Source: Karalla daura | Lineage: Eukaryota > Chordata > Actinopteri > Chaetodontiformes > Leiognathidae | Direction of reading: 5' to 3' | DNA: 64,000 bases | Assembly: GCA_029224185.1 (NCBI GenBank) | Contig: CM055200.1 | Span: forward strand, 9,378,670-9,442,669 | In this document: positions 48,741 through 60,004 of the stretch, piece after piece | Numbering within the stretch: the stretch's first letter is position 1 | Layout: each line of letters begins with the position of its first letter | Translations under genes and position numbers: made by a program | Notes under the pieces: generated by a model | Told to the model about the DNA's origin: nothing | The model's database searches: none | Seen by the model: the letters and a program-made list of their open reading frames with translations, nothing else

Positions 48741-48820
48741 AACATGGCGACGCCCTTGACGTAACCGCCGTAAATCACCTCCGAACTGCTGCGCAGCCGT
48801 GGACGCGCTCGCGCATGCGT
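48741..48820 (+). promoter_or_regulatory. nanp core promoter motifs (YY1-like and NRF1-like)
   Basis: AACATGGCGAC at 48741-48751 resembles a YY1 site, and GCGCATGCGT at 48811-48820 is a near-perfect NRF1 site. The NRF1-like site lies 52 bases upstream of the nanp start codon. CpG density rises here. Such sites are typical of TATA-less housekeeping promoters. The ATG within the NRF1 site (48815) is in frame with nanp, so a transcript starting upstream could add 19 residues. Confidence 0.5.
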
Positions 48821-48871
48821 GGTACGGAGAGTGTTTCCGGGTGCGGGTCGTTCATTGATAAAAGTCGTGCC

Positions 48872-50095
48872 ATGGAGGGGAGCGCGGTGAAGGCGATATT
48901 GTTTGACCTGGATAACACGCTCATTGAGACAGGTCGAGCCGGGGAGGAGGCCTTACAGCAGGTGAGACAGGCAGCAGGTCCGCGCTGGGGTGAGGCTAAC
49001 GCCAGCGCTAAATGAGTCAGTCCACGACGTCTGACGCCTCACACATTAGTTTAATGGCTGTTGTTGTTGTGCGTGTTTGTGTGTAGGTTAGGGGTTTTGT
49101 ATATGGTTAAGTTATGATTGTTCTGTTAGTTTTGTGAAAGATGGGTGTAATGAGCGGATTGGTTGCTGCAGCTATTGCTCACCTCTAATTGGCTAAAGTT
49201 GCTGCCGGAGGGCGGGGCTGTATCCTTAAGTGGAAGTATGGTTATTTGTCACTGAAGTACTTTATAGTGCGACTATAATGGACACAAACAGGGTAAGGTA
49301 CCCCTGGAGTACAAAAAGTTTTTGGTGCTCCATAGTTAAACCAAGTTGCATTGTGCAGTTGATGCTGTAGTTTTATTGCTGACCTCTTGTGGTTACTGCA
49401 GAATCACATGCACCTAGTTTTTCTTAATTGAGTTTTCTGCTGTGTCCTTGCAGACCAAGGGACTTTTGAAGACTACACTGGGCCTCGATGAGGAGACCTG
49501 CAGCAACATTGCTGAGAAATTCAAACAGAAGCTTTACCGTGAGAGCTACAATCCAGCAGCTGGCAGGTCCATCGATGAGGTCCGTGTGGGTCACTGGGAA
49601 GAGAGCATCCAGGAGGCCGTGGGCAGCCCTTCCCCACCCTCGTTGGCAGCTCAGTGCTACGACCTGTGGAAGAAAAGTCGCCTTGAGCTTCTCCGCCTGT
49701 CCCCTGAAACATGCGCTCTCCTGAGACGGCTGCGTGGCAGATACAAGCTGCTGCTGCTGACCAACGGTGTGTCTCAGACCCAGAGAGAGAAGGTGAAGTC
49801 GGCGGGGTGTGAGGAGTTCTTCGATGCCATTGTGGTTGGCGGAGAGCACGCGGAGCAGAAGCCACACGTGTCCATCTTCGCACTGTGTTTCGGCATGCTG
49901 GAGGTGGAGGCTCAGGACTGCGTCATGGTGGGGGACTCTCTGGACACGGATATTCAGGGAGGCCTCAACGCCAGGGTGCGGGCTACGGTCTGGATCAGCA
50001 GTGCACAGGGAGCTGTTCCAGAGGGCTCAGTGAAGCCGGACTACATCATCCCTTCTGTGCTGGAGCTGCCACATATTCTGGCACAGCTGGAGTAA
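48872..50095 (+). CDS. nanp: N-acylneuraminate-9-phosphatase
   Basis: Two exons, 48872-48961 and 49454-50095, joined by a GT-AG phase-0 intron, give 243 residues (human NANP has 248). The enzyme removes phosphate from N-acetylneuraminate-9-phosphate, the last step of free sialic acid synthesis in the cytosol. It is a HAD-superfamily phosphatase. Motif I FDLDNT has the nucleophile Asp12 and acid Asp14, motif II is LLTNG (Thr133), motif III is Lys166 in EQKPH, and motif IV is VGDSLDTD (Asp191, Asp196). GHWEESIQEA and TQREK are diagnostic for NANP. The start at 48872 fits the family N-terminus; an in-frame ATG at 48815 would add 19 residues. The gene converges with polr1b, their stops being 720 bases apart. 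Confidence 0.97.
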
Positions 50096-50244
50096 AAGTA
50101 ACGGATGTGCAAAACAAGTGAATAATGATACTTTGTGCATTCTGCTAAACACTCAGATGTGGTAAAGACTAATCCTCAGCACTAAAGCAGCCTGACGTAA
50201 CCCCACACAAATGGTTACACAGGCCATTTGTCACTTCGGACCTT

Positions 50245-50425
50245 CCATCCATCATCTCACTTTTATTGCTTTATAAGTGAACAGAGTAGCTGAGGAGCCA
50301 GTTTTGTCACACCTGAGGAGCAAAGGCAGGGAATACATCCTTGACAAGTTGCTGGTCCATCACTGGGCACACACACACTTAAACTAACTTAAATATTAAT
50401 GTTTCTGGACTGTGGGTGGGGGATA
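50245..50425 (+). mobile_element. SINE-like teleost dispersed repeat, copy G (diverged)
   Basis: CCATCCATCATCTCAC, an AATACATCCTTGACAAGTTG block, TGGTCCATCACTGGGCACAC and TTTCTGGACTGTGGGTGGGG follow the family order but are strongly decayed. It lies within the probable nanp 3' UTR. Confidence 0.65.
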
Positions 50426-50531
50426 TTTATAATGTTCACTAATAAGTCTTTTACCAAGTGCCTTTCTGTAAGAGCTTGGCTATAATGAAATTATTGAAAT
50501 CAAGGTGAAGAATTCATGTTTGAACACTTTT

Positions 50532-50540
50532 TTTATTAAA
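50532..50540. promoter_or_regulatory. Overlapping bidirectional poly(A) signals for nanp and polr1b
   Basis: TTTATTAAA reads ATTAAA on the plus strand (50535-50540), 440 bases past the nanp stop. It reads AATAAA on the minus strand (50537-50532), about 280 bases past the polr1b stop. I see no earlier AATAAA or ATTAAA on the plus strand after the nanp stop, so both genes plausibly end here. Confidence 0.55.
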
Positions 50541-50815
50541 CGTACAGACTGACTCCATAAAAGAGCTTTGGATTATTTTCATAAACCTTTAACATAATCC
50601 ACACATTCAACCAATCACACGATACTGCTTGGTTCTTGTTTATACCCCAGAGGACTCGTATGACAGTGCTTGAGGGGCTCACACACTGGGTTATTCTAAC
50701 ATTTGACTACCATAATTTCACTGGACATCATATACAACAGCCATTTCAACAGCAACACCTCAGAACAGGCACTTTGCTTTGCTTGCCTCGCATCCATCCT
50801 CCTGACCCGCGGAAC

Positions 50816-53800
50816 CTATTTAACATCAAGTTTGACTTTGATGTTCATGGCCGCGAGCTCGGCGACAAAGTAGCGGAAGACGTAGGGGACCAGCACCGAG
50901 TCGATGGAGTCACTTTTGCCGCACAGGGTGCAGGTGGTCTTCCGGTGGCGGAGGGACGACCAGTACGGCGGCGGCTTCTCCAGCAGCGGCGAGAGCAGGC
51001 TGCCGCAGTCCACGCACACCTCGGCCACCGAGCGGTCCGAGCAGTTGAAGAGGCGGTCGTGGAGCAGGAAGGAGGAGCCGTGGGCCAGGAGGGCGTCCCG
51101 CTCCATCTCCCCGAAGCGGATGCCGCCCTGGACGTTCCTCCCCCCCACCGGCTGGTTGGTCACCTTGTCCCTGGCGCCCGTCGTCCTCACCTGGAACTTG
51201 TCGGAGACCATGTGGCGGAGCCGCTGGTAGTACACCACGCCGATGAAGATGTCGGCCTCCAGCTCCTGGCCGCTCACGCCGCTGTAGAGCCGCTCGGTGC
51301 CGTAGTAGTTGTAGCCGCCGGCCCGCAGCAGCTCGCCAAAGTACTCCAGCGCCGAGTTCTCCTCGGAGAAGGTGAAGGGGGTGGCGTCGTGGCTCAGGCC
51401 GTGCAGGGCGGCCGACTTGCCCGCCATGCTCTCGATCAGCATGCCGATGGTCATGCGGGAGGGGAAGCCGTGCGGGTTGAACAGGATGTCGGGGGTCATG
51501 CCGCTCTCGGTGAAGGGCATGTCCTCGGCCGGCCACAGGCGGCTCAGGATGCCCTTCTGGCCGTGGCGGCTGGCAAACTTGTCCCCGATGGTGGGGTTTC
51601 GCGGCATGCGCATGGTGATGCACACGCGCTTGAACATGCCCGTGCCCATGTCGTTGCTGCAGATCTTGATGTTGTCCACGACACAGGGCTCCTGGCTCCT
51701 GGAGGAAGGTCAGAATGGTATGGGTGATATGGGGGTCGATGTACATCACAGCATAAATCATATCAATATTTCTGTCTCGCTTAAAGGTTCCTTTTTACTC
51801 CTAGCTAAAAGCAAAGAAACGTGGTTCATTTTGATTTAAATACTTATTGTCTGTCATAAGTTGAACATGGAGAATTGCACTGTTGTGCATTTCTTACTTA
51901 ACTAATAGGTGATGCAAAAAATGAAATATTCTACTTAATGATACGTTAAGTTTTAAAGCTCTACAGGAAAACATACTAAATTTGTAGTGCAATGGAATCT
52001 ATTCTGTGAAACATCTCCAAACTACTGAATTCTTCAGACTTCTTTTTAACAATGTTTTCCTGAATTTCCTGAGGGTTAGGGACGGATCACTTAAGTTTCT
52101 CTGTGTCCCCTTGAGCATTTTGTGACTTTAAAGAAAACAACCTTTAGTGAAAGGAAACCCAACTTCAGATGCAATACTTGCCTGTAGTAGCTGATAGTGG
52201 CCTGGCCAGTGTTGAGGTTGATGTAGGAGTAGTAGGGGTCTCCGAACTTGAGGACCGATCCGATGCGAGGCAGTCCATCAGCATCCAGTTTATCCATGAC
52301 TTTTGGATCGTTGGGTATGGTCCCGAACACGCTGCCGTCATCTTTTTTCTTCTCTGCCAGGTCCACCAGCTCCGTCTTGTAGATGCTTCCATGAGCGAAG
52401 CCTCGCTCCCACGACGACTTGTTCACGATCTGAAAAGACCAGACCAGAGCGTGGAGGCTTCTGCGGACTGCGGAGGAGAGCGAGACAGGTTCCGGGACGG
52501 GCGTGTGACTCACCATGGCGTCCTCCATGTCGTAGCCTGTGTAGGAAATGACGGCCACGATGGCGTTGGTGCCGCTGGGGTAGTTGTCCAGGTTGTAGTG
52601 GTCATACATGAAGGGCCTGACCAGCGCGCTCTGAGGAGTCTGCAGCCGGTACAGCTTGTTATCCGAGCGGTCCATGAATGAGTGCAGGGGGAAGCCCATA
52701 GTCTGCTTGCCTGAGAAGAGGAGGAGGTCATTTCTGATGCTTTGAGGCCAACGAGCAGCTAAACACTGGCGCTGAAATTAGCCTGGTGTTCCTTACTCAT
52801 CTGACACTGGTACATGTTCCTGGGACTCTGGTTGTGGTCCGAGTAGGGGATGAAGCTCGCCACCACACTCAGCATACTGTGAGGGAAGAGCTCCTGGTGC
52901 GTGGTCACTCCTGGTTTGACCTCATTCTCCATGACGCCCACAGTGATGTAAAGCTACATCGAGACGATAAGCCAGGTTACTCAGTCTGCGTGCGGTCTGC
53001 TTTCACAGGATCTCGAAAACCTCAGTTTACACTCACTTGCTCAAAGGTGCCGATCAACTCTGTTTTGCCGAGGGCCAGGTTCTGTACAGGTCTCACCATG
53101 CGGCATGGCGTTGTAAAGAGGAACAGGCCCGGATACAAGCTGGCTTTGCCCGTTTTCGGAACCAAAATTATCTCAGTCCAGGGAGGGATCCTCTTCTCCT
53201 TTAGCACCTGATGGTAAGGAAAGGTTCATAGAAGATGATAGTTTAAGGCACCATACAAACAAGAAAATGCAAGTCTCGAAAGTATTGTACAGATGACAGA
53301 GACATGGCGTACTTGAAACATACTGTATAAATGAATTATAATGCACAGGTGAAATCCTGAAAGTGAATGTTAACACAGACAAAAGCAAACTATCAGTTTA
53401 GAGTTGTGTGGTGTTAGGTTTCTGCACAAACAATGGACAAATTACAACCAGTGGACCCCAGAGATGTCATTCAGGTGACAAACCTTGAATCTGCGAAGCG
53501 AGTCTACCACAGAGGGTGCCAGCTCATTCTCCACCCAGCCTACGACCGCTCCATCAAGGACCACGGGGTAGCAGTCCGAGAAGGCCTGGCCGGGCGTGGC
53601 GTCCACCGGAGTCACTCCTGAGTCGCCAGAGACAGAAACGCTTTAGAAGTGCTCGATTCAGCCCACCGTACGCGTTCTAATCATCATGCTAAAGCTCTCA
53701 CCTAGGGAGCAGAGCAGGGCGGGCAGAGGCGTGGTGGCCACGGTCTGCGCCACGATCTCGCAGCAGGCCGTCATGTGGTTCATGAGTCCGCAGGGCTCCC

Positions 53801-56800
53801 CGTCCGGAGTGTGGACGGGACACAGGAAGCCCCAGGACTCCGGCAGCAGCTTGCGGACGGAGGTGGTCCTCATCTTGGCGAAGGCCGCGCCCCTGTGCAC
53901 GCAGCGGAAGTGGGACACGTAGCGGATGAAGTTGAGCTTGTCCGCCACCACGCACAGGCCCGTGTTCTGCAGCATGCCCAGGCCTGCAGGCAGAGGGGAG
54001 GGAGACGGGGATGAAGCACAGGAACCACGTGGTGACGTGCCAGCGCTCGGCACCACTGACCGCCTTACCTGACTTGGAGGTGAGGTTTCCGGTGGCCAGC
54101 AGATACTCAAAGGCTTTGCTCACGTCGGTGCCCATGTTGAACACCTTGACCATGTTTTCCGTCGTCAACCTGCCGCTCACTTTGGCGCTCTTCTTGTCAA
54201 TAGCCATCTTCACAGACACCAACCAGGCTATCATTCTCTCCTGGAGGCAGAAAGGCGTGAGTTAAATCCTTCATTACTACTGATTAAAAGCCAACAGGAA
54301 CTCATGAACACTCATGATGAATCCAAACACATCTGTACAGATAAAACACTGGTTTTGTTGACATTGACAGAGGGCATGACATGTCTGGCCTCTCCTTCAA
54401 AATATCATCAGATAACATCAGAATATTGAAACTGGCATAACATAACATAAACATAACCAGTGTCTACAGACACTGCGGCTCCCTCCTGCCATGGCCAGGT
54501 GTCATACACATCAGTCAGACCTCAGCGAGCTGAGCTCACCTTCAGAAACATGAGGTAGAGCTGGCCAGGGGTGAGCACTTCGTGACACATTATGCTGTCA
54601 GCGTTTTCCTCCATGCACTCCTGCTTGGCGAAGGAGAAGAGCTTCCTGGTCATCAGGCACAGCAGGTAGAACTTCTCCAGGTCTGATTTCAGGTGGATGC
54701 AGATGCACTCACTGTTGAATAGAGACAAGGCAATTCATTTTTGCTCCAAGCAAGAAAGCAACATCAGATAGGAATAAGGATCCACAACAAAGGCTTACTC
54801 AAGCAGGAAGTTGGCACACTGGACATTTGTGTACCACTCAGGGAGATGCAGCTTGATCCTGAAGCGCTGTCCCAGGTAGTCCAGCACCTTGCTATTGGTG
54901 GTGCAGCCCTCCTCGGCAACGATGCGCAGCATCTCTGACACGCAGCTCTTGTAGAAGGAATTGTCCTCGCGGCCTTTGATCAACTCCTGGTAGATCTGGA
55001 AGTCTGTGAAATTCACGAGGGCCTGGACACAGCACAGACAATGAGCTGTAGAAGCATGCCACTGCATCATCCTAAAAATTCTCCCCAAGACTTTTCTCTT
55101 AACACCCCTCTCAGTATTGTATCTCTTATTTAGACGGGTTTGTTGAATCTACCTTGAGCACGAAGCCTAGTGGGAGGAAGAAGAGCTCTTTCTGATAGAT
55201 GAAGTTCAGCATCACGGTCCCGTTTTCCAGGTAATGTAGGTTCATGTTGATGGCTGTGTGCTCTTCCCTTACACATCGCATGGAAATACCTGTGAGGGGG
55301 GAAAAAATAGGATGCTGTCCTTCCAAAGAGGTGCTCTGATTGTGGTGGTCAGGTTGTTAATGCCATCCCACTGTAGCTGAAATGTTATACTCACCATACT
55401 GAGTGTATCCCTGGCCTCTGTTCTTCCACTTCATTCTCACCATGGCAATAGGATAGTTCCTCCTCGGCATGATCAGCATACGAATAACTTTCTCAATTCC
55501 ATTCACAATGAAATAACCTCCCATTTCCTGTTTGGGTTGCAGAGTAGGAATACTGATCAGCATGCTTGCAGGTTATGGCTTACTGTTCACATATTAACAC
55601 TGTTACGACTATGTGTCTCACCTCGGCCTCCTCATGGTGATTTACAAGCTCTTTGGGGGACATGCCGTGCAAGTTGCACACCTTGGACTTGACCATTATC
55701 GGTAGCTGACCCATAGTGTGCTTGATGATGCCCTGAGGGCATCCATTGAGTGACCAGCTGACGTCGGCCTGAGATATGAATAAATAGTCAAGACTCGCAT
55801 GCAATTTAAAACTTTTCGGTGAGACTCCACATCTGCAAACATCTGCCACTTACCACCATCTTTCCTTTGTAGGAGCATCTTCTCCCCCGGCACTCGGCTG
55901 GAAACACTTTGTTTTCCAGACAAATGTTCCCTTTGGCAACCGTAGGATTGTGAACGGTAGCATCAACAAATGCCAGGCTGATCCTGTCATTTTTGTACAT
56001 GAACTCCAAAGGAGGGATGGACTGACGAAGAGCACAAAGATGAGACATTTGATGAAGAAAAACACGTGGCAGGAAAAATAATGTCATTGTTTAACTGATT
56101 CCAGGTTTGTATTTGGTCACAAGAAACCTTAGTTCCAAGAGTGCAGTGGTGGAAGTAAAGAGAAGGAAGACAGAAAGTTAGGATAGGAAGTGCTCTCTGA
56201 AGAGTTAGCACTGAAAGAGCTCCTTGAAGACAGAATGCATCCCTACATTAGGGAACTACAAATAAAAGTCTGGTCTGGTGGCAGTAAGAACTTGAACAAG
56301 GAGTGTGTGCTGCCAGTGATGCTCAAACTTGAGAGTCTGAATAAAGTAATAAGGCAGGTGCCATAAGCAGAGTGAGAACCAAGGCCTGAGCAGCTACTCT
56401 GATCATTTCAGGGGAGTGATGACTTCTAGACCCAGAGTGCTGTGCACCTGTGACCTCTTTCAGTAGCGCTGGGTGGGAAGAGGAGTGACACTGACTGGGT
56501 CACGGATGTAATGTTTTTTAAAACAGTTGTGTTATCTGAGCCACTTTGAATGCACAGGGACATGTGGCATCAACGGGTTGGAAAACTAAACACTGTTAGA
56601 ACAGCAAAGTGCTTCCATTTGCAGAGAACGGAGAGAATAAAACGCGTGCACTCGTAACTCTGGCAGAAAACGAAGCAGGCGCTTTTCTACTGAATGCGCA
56701 CCGACATGACAGCGAGCATGTGTGTTAGCAGCGAGGAGCCCTGACTGACCTGCACGACGCGGCTGAGTCCGTCGCCGACAGCGTGGTCGAAGGACTCGAT

Positions 56801-56926
56801 GTGCGCCTTGGTCAGGTCCTGGGTGGAGGACACCTGGGTGTCCTTGAGGAGCCCGAAGCGGCTCTCCGTCAGGTTCTTCAGGCTCGGACCCGAGGGCAAC
56901 TTACTCCACTTGTCCGAGAGGTCCAT
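50816..56926 (-). CDS. polr1b: DNA-directed RNA polymerase I subunit RPA2 (POLR1B)
   Basis: Fifteen minus-strand exons: 56926-56750, 56021-55854, 55768-55622, 55527-55395, 55289-55153, 55022-54799, 54711-54540, 54240-54069, 53983-53702, 53617-53484, 53207-53037, 52953-52797, 52710-52514, 52429-52182 and 51698-50816. They total 3402 bases, or 1133 residues (human 1135). This is the second-largest catalytic subunit of Pol I, which makes pre-rRNA in the nucleolus. Landmarks are LPSGPSLKNLTES (N-terminus), AECRGRR, GGYFIVNGIEKVI, PESWGFLCPVHTPDGEPCGL, SYTGYDMEDAM, GDKFASRHGQKGILSRLWP (hybrid-binding core) and the C-terminal zinc ribbon, with cysteines near 1068, 1071, 1096 and 1099. The protein ends FRYFVAELAAMNIKVKLDV like the family. 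Fourteen introns lie in the gene; thirteen are GT-AG, while the last (52181-51699) has a GC donor. All exon phases agree, so the gene appears intact. Confidence 0.98.
51699..52181 (-). other. GC-AG intron of polr1b (last intron)
   Basis: On the minus strand the exon ends TACTACAG and the intron begins GCAAGT (donor 52181-52176); the acceptor ends TCCTCCAG (51699-51700). Only this join gives YYRSQEPCVVDN, which matches the family sequence. No in-frame GT donor is available near this point. Confidence 0.88.
56022..56749 (-). other. First intron of polr1b
   Basis: A 728-base phase-0 GT-AG intron, the longest of the gene. No feature is recognised inside it. Confidence 0.9.
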
Positions 56927-56979
56927 GCTGGCAGCGCCGCAGAGCCGACCCTGCTTGTTTACCACATGTGCACACTGAC

Positions 56980-56988
56980 ACCGGAAGT
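56980..56988 (+). promoter_or_regulatory. ETS/GABP-like site in the polr1b promoter
   Basis: ACCGGAAGT lies 54 bases upstream of the polr1b start codon (minus-strand gene). Such sites are common close to the start of TATA-less housekeeping genes. It is a single motif match, without other support. Confidence 0.35.
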
Positions 56989-57107
56989 ACTAAGTGCCTC
57001 CTTCTTCTTCTTCGTCTTCTCTTGGTATGTGTGTGTGACTGCAGCCATCTAATGGTGGAGGGTTGGAACTACAGCTGAGAGGCTCCGGGGAGTTGAAGGG
57101 TTGTTAG

Positions 57108-57381
57108 AGGGTGTAATGCAAATGATTATTAATTGTAAGACATCAAAATTGTTTGAAATTAATCGATTAGACTTTTTCTGTCCTTACTTCAATAAGATTA
57201 CATTTTCTATCACGGAAGACTAAAGAAACCAGAAAATATTCATATTTAAAAGCTGGCATTGCTTAATGACTGATGAAATGAAATGAAAATTATCCTCTTT
57301 AAATGCTTACTTTGACTGATTGATGACTGAGTTGAGTTGATTATTTTATTGGTTTATAAATTGATATGTTGTTGCAGCTCT
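57108..57381 (+). mobile_element. MITE-like repeat, copy 2, beside the polr1b promoter
   Basis: Shares with copy 1 (22547-22838) and with the common teleost repeat the motifs TTAATCGATTAGACTTTTTC, AGACTAAAGAAACCAGAAAA, TATTCATATTTAAAAGCTGG and the terminal TGCAGCTCT (57373-57381). The left terminus is decayed. It starts about 180 bases upstream of the polr1b start codon. Confidence 0.65.
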
Positions 57382-57905
57382 CCCATCCAAGAGGCTTCCG
57401 CGGTCCTGAAACTTGAAATGTTTTCAAGTATCATTAACTTACAAGTCCAATTGTTTCTCCTACTTTTAACTTCCATCAACCGATGTTTGGGTGGAAAACA
57501 TGCAACGGTCAAAGTTGTCTGAAGGTTATCTTATTGCCTCCCACTATTATGTCCCAGCTTATACTTGAGACCCAGTCTTGTTTCAGCCAGCTACATTTTA
57601 TAACCATAGTGAAAATTTGACATTATTTTAGGAGATGTGATCTTTTTATACCTCTTCAAAGTTGCAGATGTTTTATTATTTTGAATTGAAAACTGCATAA
57701 AATATAAATACAAAGATAAGAAAAATGAAATCACTGAACGTGCACTGCTCATAACACCAGTGGGTTTCATGTAGGAAAGGTATAGATGGATGGATGAATA
57801 TAGGTGTAATGAGACTGCACAAATGCACAATAGCAAAATGTATGTAAAACAAACATTTAGGACATTTAAGGGGATTTAATTGCACAAAAACAAAACAGAT
57901 TCAGT

Positions 57906-57911
57906 TTTATT
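57906..57911 (-). terminator. Candidate dnajc12 poly(A) signal
   Basis: AATAAA on the minus strand, about 370 bases past the dnajc12 stop codon. It is a plausible cleavage signal; other weaker ones may exist. Confidence 0.45.
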
Positions 57912-58282
57912 TTCCACAATACTGAACAAGCGTAATAAACACAAAACAATAGTGATGCCATTAAAGGTGTGCAGTTTCAGGTCATACCTCCGTTTTGGGG
58001 CAGTGAGTAAACACAATCAACAAATGAGCAAGACGAAGAGCCAGAAAATTGCTTACATAATCTAATAAGTAACTTATGGAACTTTTTTTACACAGTGTTT
58101 TACACTTGCCATAGAGGGTGTGTAGCCGTGTCACGCTCTGGATGTCCAATTAAAGGATTCAGAGACAATACAAACAGACAATACTCACAACAACTGGCAC
58201 CAGTTCACAGGTTCCCAGTGGAGTAGAGAGCACAATGAGACACTTCACAAAAACAGCAAAACAAAATCACAATGTGACGGTT

Positions 58283-60004
58283 TTAAATTTCATAGTTTCT
58301 AAACCTCTGCAGCATACTGGATGGGGAGTCAGCAGCCCAGCGGAAACGACGATGGAGGTACTCGCCTAAACAGTGGAGATAAAAACGATGAGATAATAAA
58401 AGGTTGGCTATGTTCATCAGCCGTGCAAGAATTGTTGCCCCCATACTATACCATAAAATAATGGATATGCACCTGTCATTGCTGTGTTTGGATTACACTT
58501 GACAAACTCATGAGCTACACTATGATGTTGCGATATTTGTGGACTTTCTTGGGGCAATGTTAATTCTCCCATATGTCCTAGTAGTAACATCCAATCCTAT
58601 GTTCAACTCAGCCCACCACAGTGCAAGAATCGAAGGTGTCTTTGCCTACTTGAGGATGGCGTGTCTTCAGCAGGGATCCCTGAGGCCTCTTGCTCATCAT
58701 GGCGTTCCACTGTTTGCGAGGCGGCAGCGACTTCTGCTTTAGGGCACTCCAGCATTGGCTCCTTCTTGTTTCTCACAGCCCAGTGCATCGACTGTGAACA
58801 CACATCAAATCACATCAAATCTATCAATGATTGTCAAGTTATGGACAGCATTCAGAGGAATCAACACCATTGGTAAAGACAACACATACAGTTTTAACAG
58901 AGTCGTTCAAGGCCTGCCAGTCATGAAATGAAATGGTCATTCCACTTCTTCTCCACAGGTCGTAGTTTTTTCGCTTGGTTTCATTGCACAGAACCTCTTT
59001 GGCTTCCTGCAGCTTTTGGAAATCTGCCACTGCCAGAAGAAAACAAAAGATCACGCTCTGACATGGAACATTATTCTTGGTGAAGTAGGGGAAATAAATG
59101 CCTCCTCCTTTGCATGCACTTGGGGCAGCTTTTCATTAACATAATTTGCTTTGAAGTGAAGAGATCAGTAAGATGCATTAACTGTTTGGGATACGTGACA
59201 AAATACAAAGGACAACACATGAAAACTAAACATGAAAGAAGGATGTAAAAAGTCAATATGAATTCACACTTTGACTAAATCATTTTTATCTTTAGCTCTA
59301 CCTGCTGTTGGGCTGTCCTGGTGTTTGTCTGGATGACATGCCAAAGCCCGGATCTTGTATTCATTGATAATTTGTTCAGTCTGTAAAGTAAATTATTAAA
59401 TTCATTAGATTAAATTCATTTTCTCTCTCTCACACACTCAAATGTTAAAGTATATCTATGCCCTAACAATGTTCCAACTATGTCCTAACAAACCCTGTTT
59501 TATTCTTTAACACGATATGCAAAAGACATTTACCAAATGATCCTCCGAATCTCGTCTGTTTTGGACCATCCACAAAATGCACGTTGTTGTTGTGAGACCA
59601 GAATCGGAATTACGTCATTAATCCCAGTTCCAGTTAATGATTATTTGTTATATTCAGCTACAAATGTGAACAGAGACGTATTCAGCTTTATTACGCACAA
59701 ATACTGCAACAAAGCCACAGTGACGCACGACTGACGCATCAACAGGTCTCCGGGCTCAGACTAACCTCTGGATCCTGATCCACACACTCTTCAGACTAAA
59801 CATCCAGCTTCTGGAAATTGCTTTGCATCACACATTCAGTGTTACCTGTTGCCTCTGAACCCTTGAACCCGTGTTATCGTTTTTCCAGGCTGTGCAAATC
59901 GGTAAAAAGGCTGATCCAGAACTTACCGATGACAGTTCATCACACCCCAACAGCCCGTAGTAATCCTCCAGGTCCTCTGGTTTGCAGTTCAACACAGCCT
60001 CCAT
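58283..60004 (-). CDS. dnajc12: DnaJ homolog subfamily C member 12
   Basis: Five minus-strand exons: 60004-59927, 59380-59302, 59029-58890, 58791-58650 and 58365-58283 (stop TAA). All introns are GT-AG and in frame. They give 173 residues, somewhat shorter than human DNAJC12 (198), the difference being in the low-complexity linker. It is an HSC70/HSP70 co-chaperone that handles the aromatic amino acid hydroxylases. The J domain fills residues 1-80: EDYYGLLGCDELSS, the essential HPD tripeptide at 42-44 (ALACHPDKHQ), FQKLQEAKEVL, and then DWQALNDSVKTSMHWAVR, typical of DNAJC12. The last exon encodes only 27 residues but carries the conserved C-terminus RRFRWAADSPSSMLQRFRNYEI in part (human ends with the same LLRKFRNYEI type). 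The gene diverges from sirt1, as in mammals. Confidence 0.96.

Larger units (their letters stand above)
26099..48810. other. Gene-poor interval between cyp1b1 and nanp (22.7 kb)
   Basis: I found no exon resembling a known protein on either strand. The recognisable content is a CpG island (27265-27735), microsatellites, six copies of one SINE-like repeat, a LINE reverse-transcriptase relic, a MITE-like element, hairpins and a long alternating purine-pyrimidine satellite. Unique-looking stretches without an assignment are 26640-27060, 28600-30230, 31600-33190, 35110-37190, 38900-42700 and 46300-48700. Conserved noncoding elements could hide there but cannot be seen without an alignment. Confidence 0.7.

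Noticed and set aside
50636..51727. 363-codon plus-strand open frame
   Set aside because: Antisense shadow of the last polr1b exon, explained by its high third-position GC.
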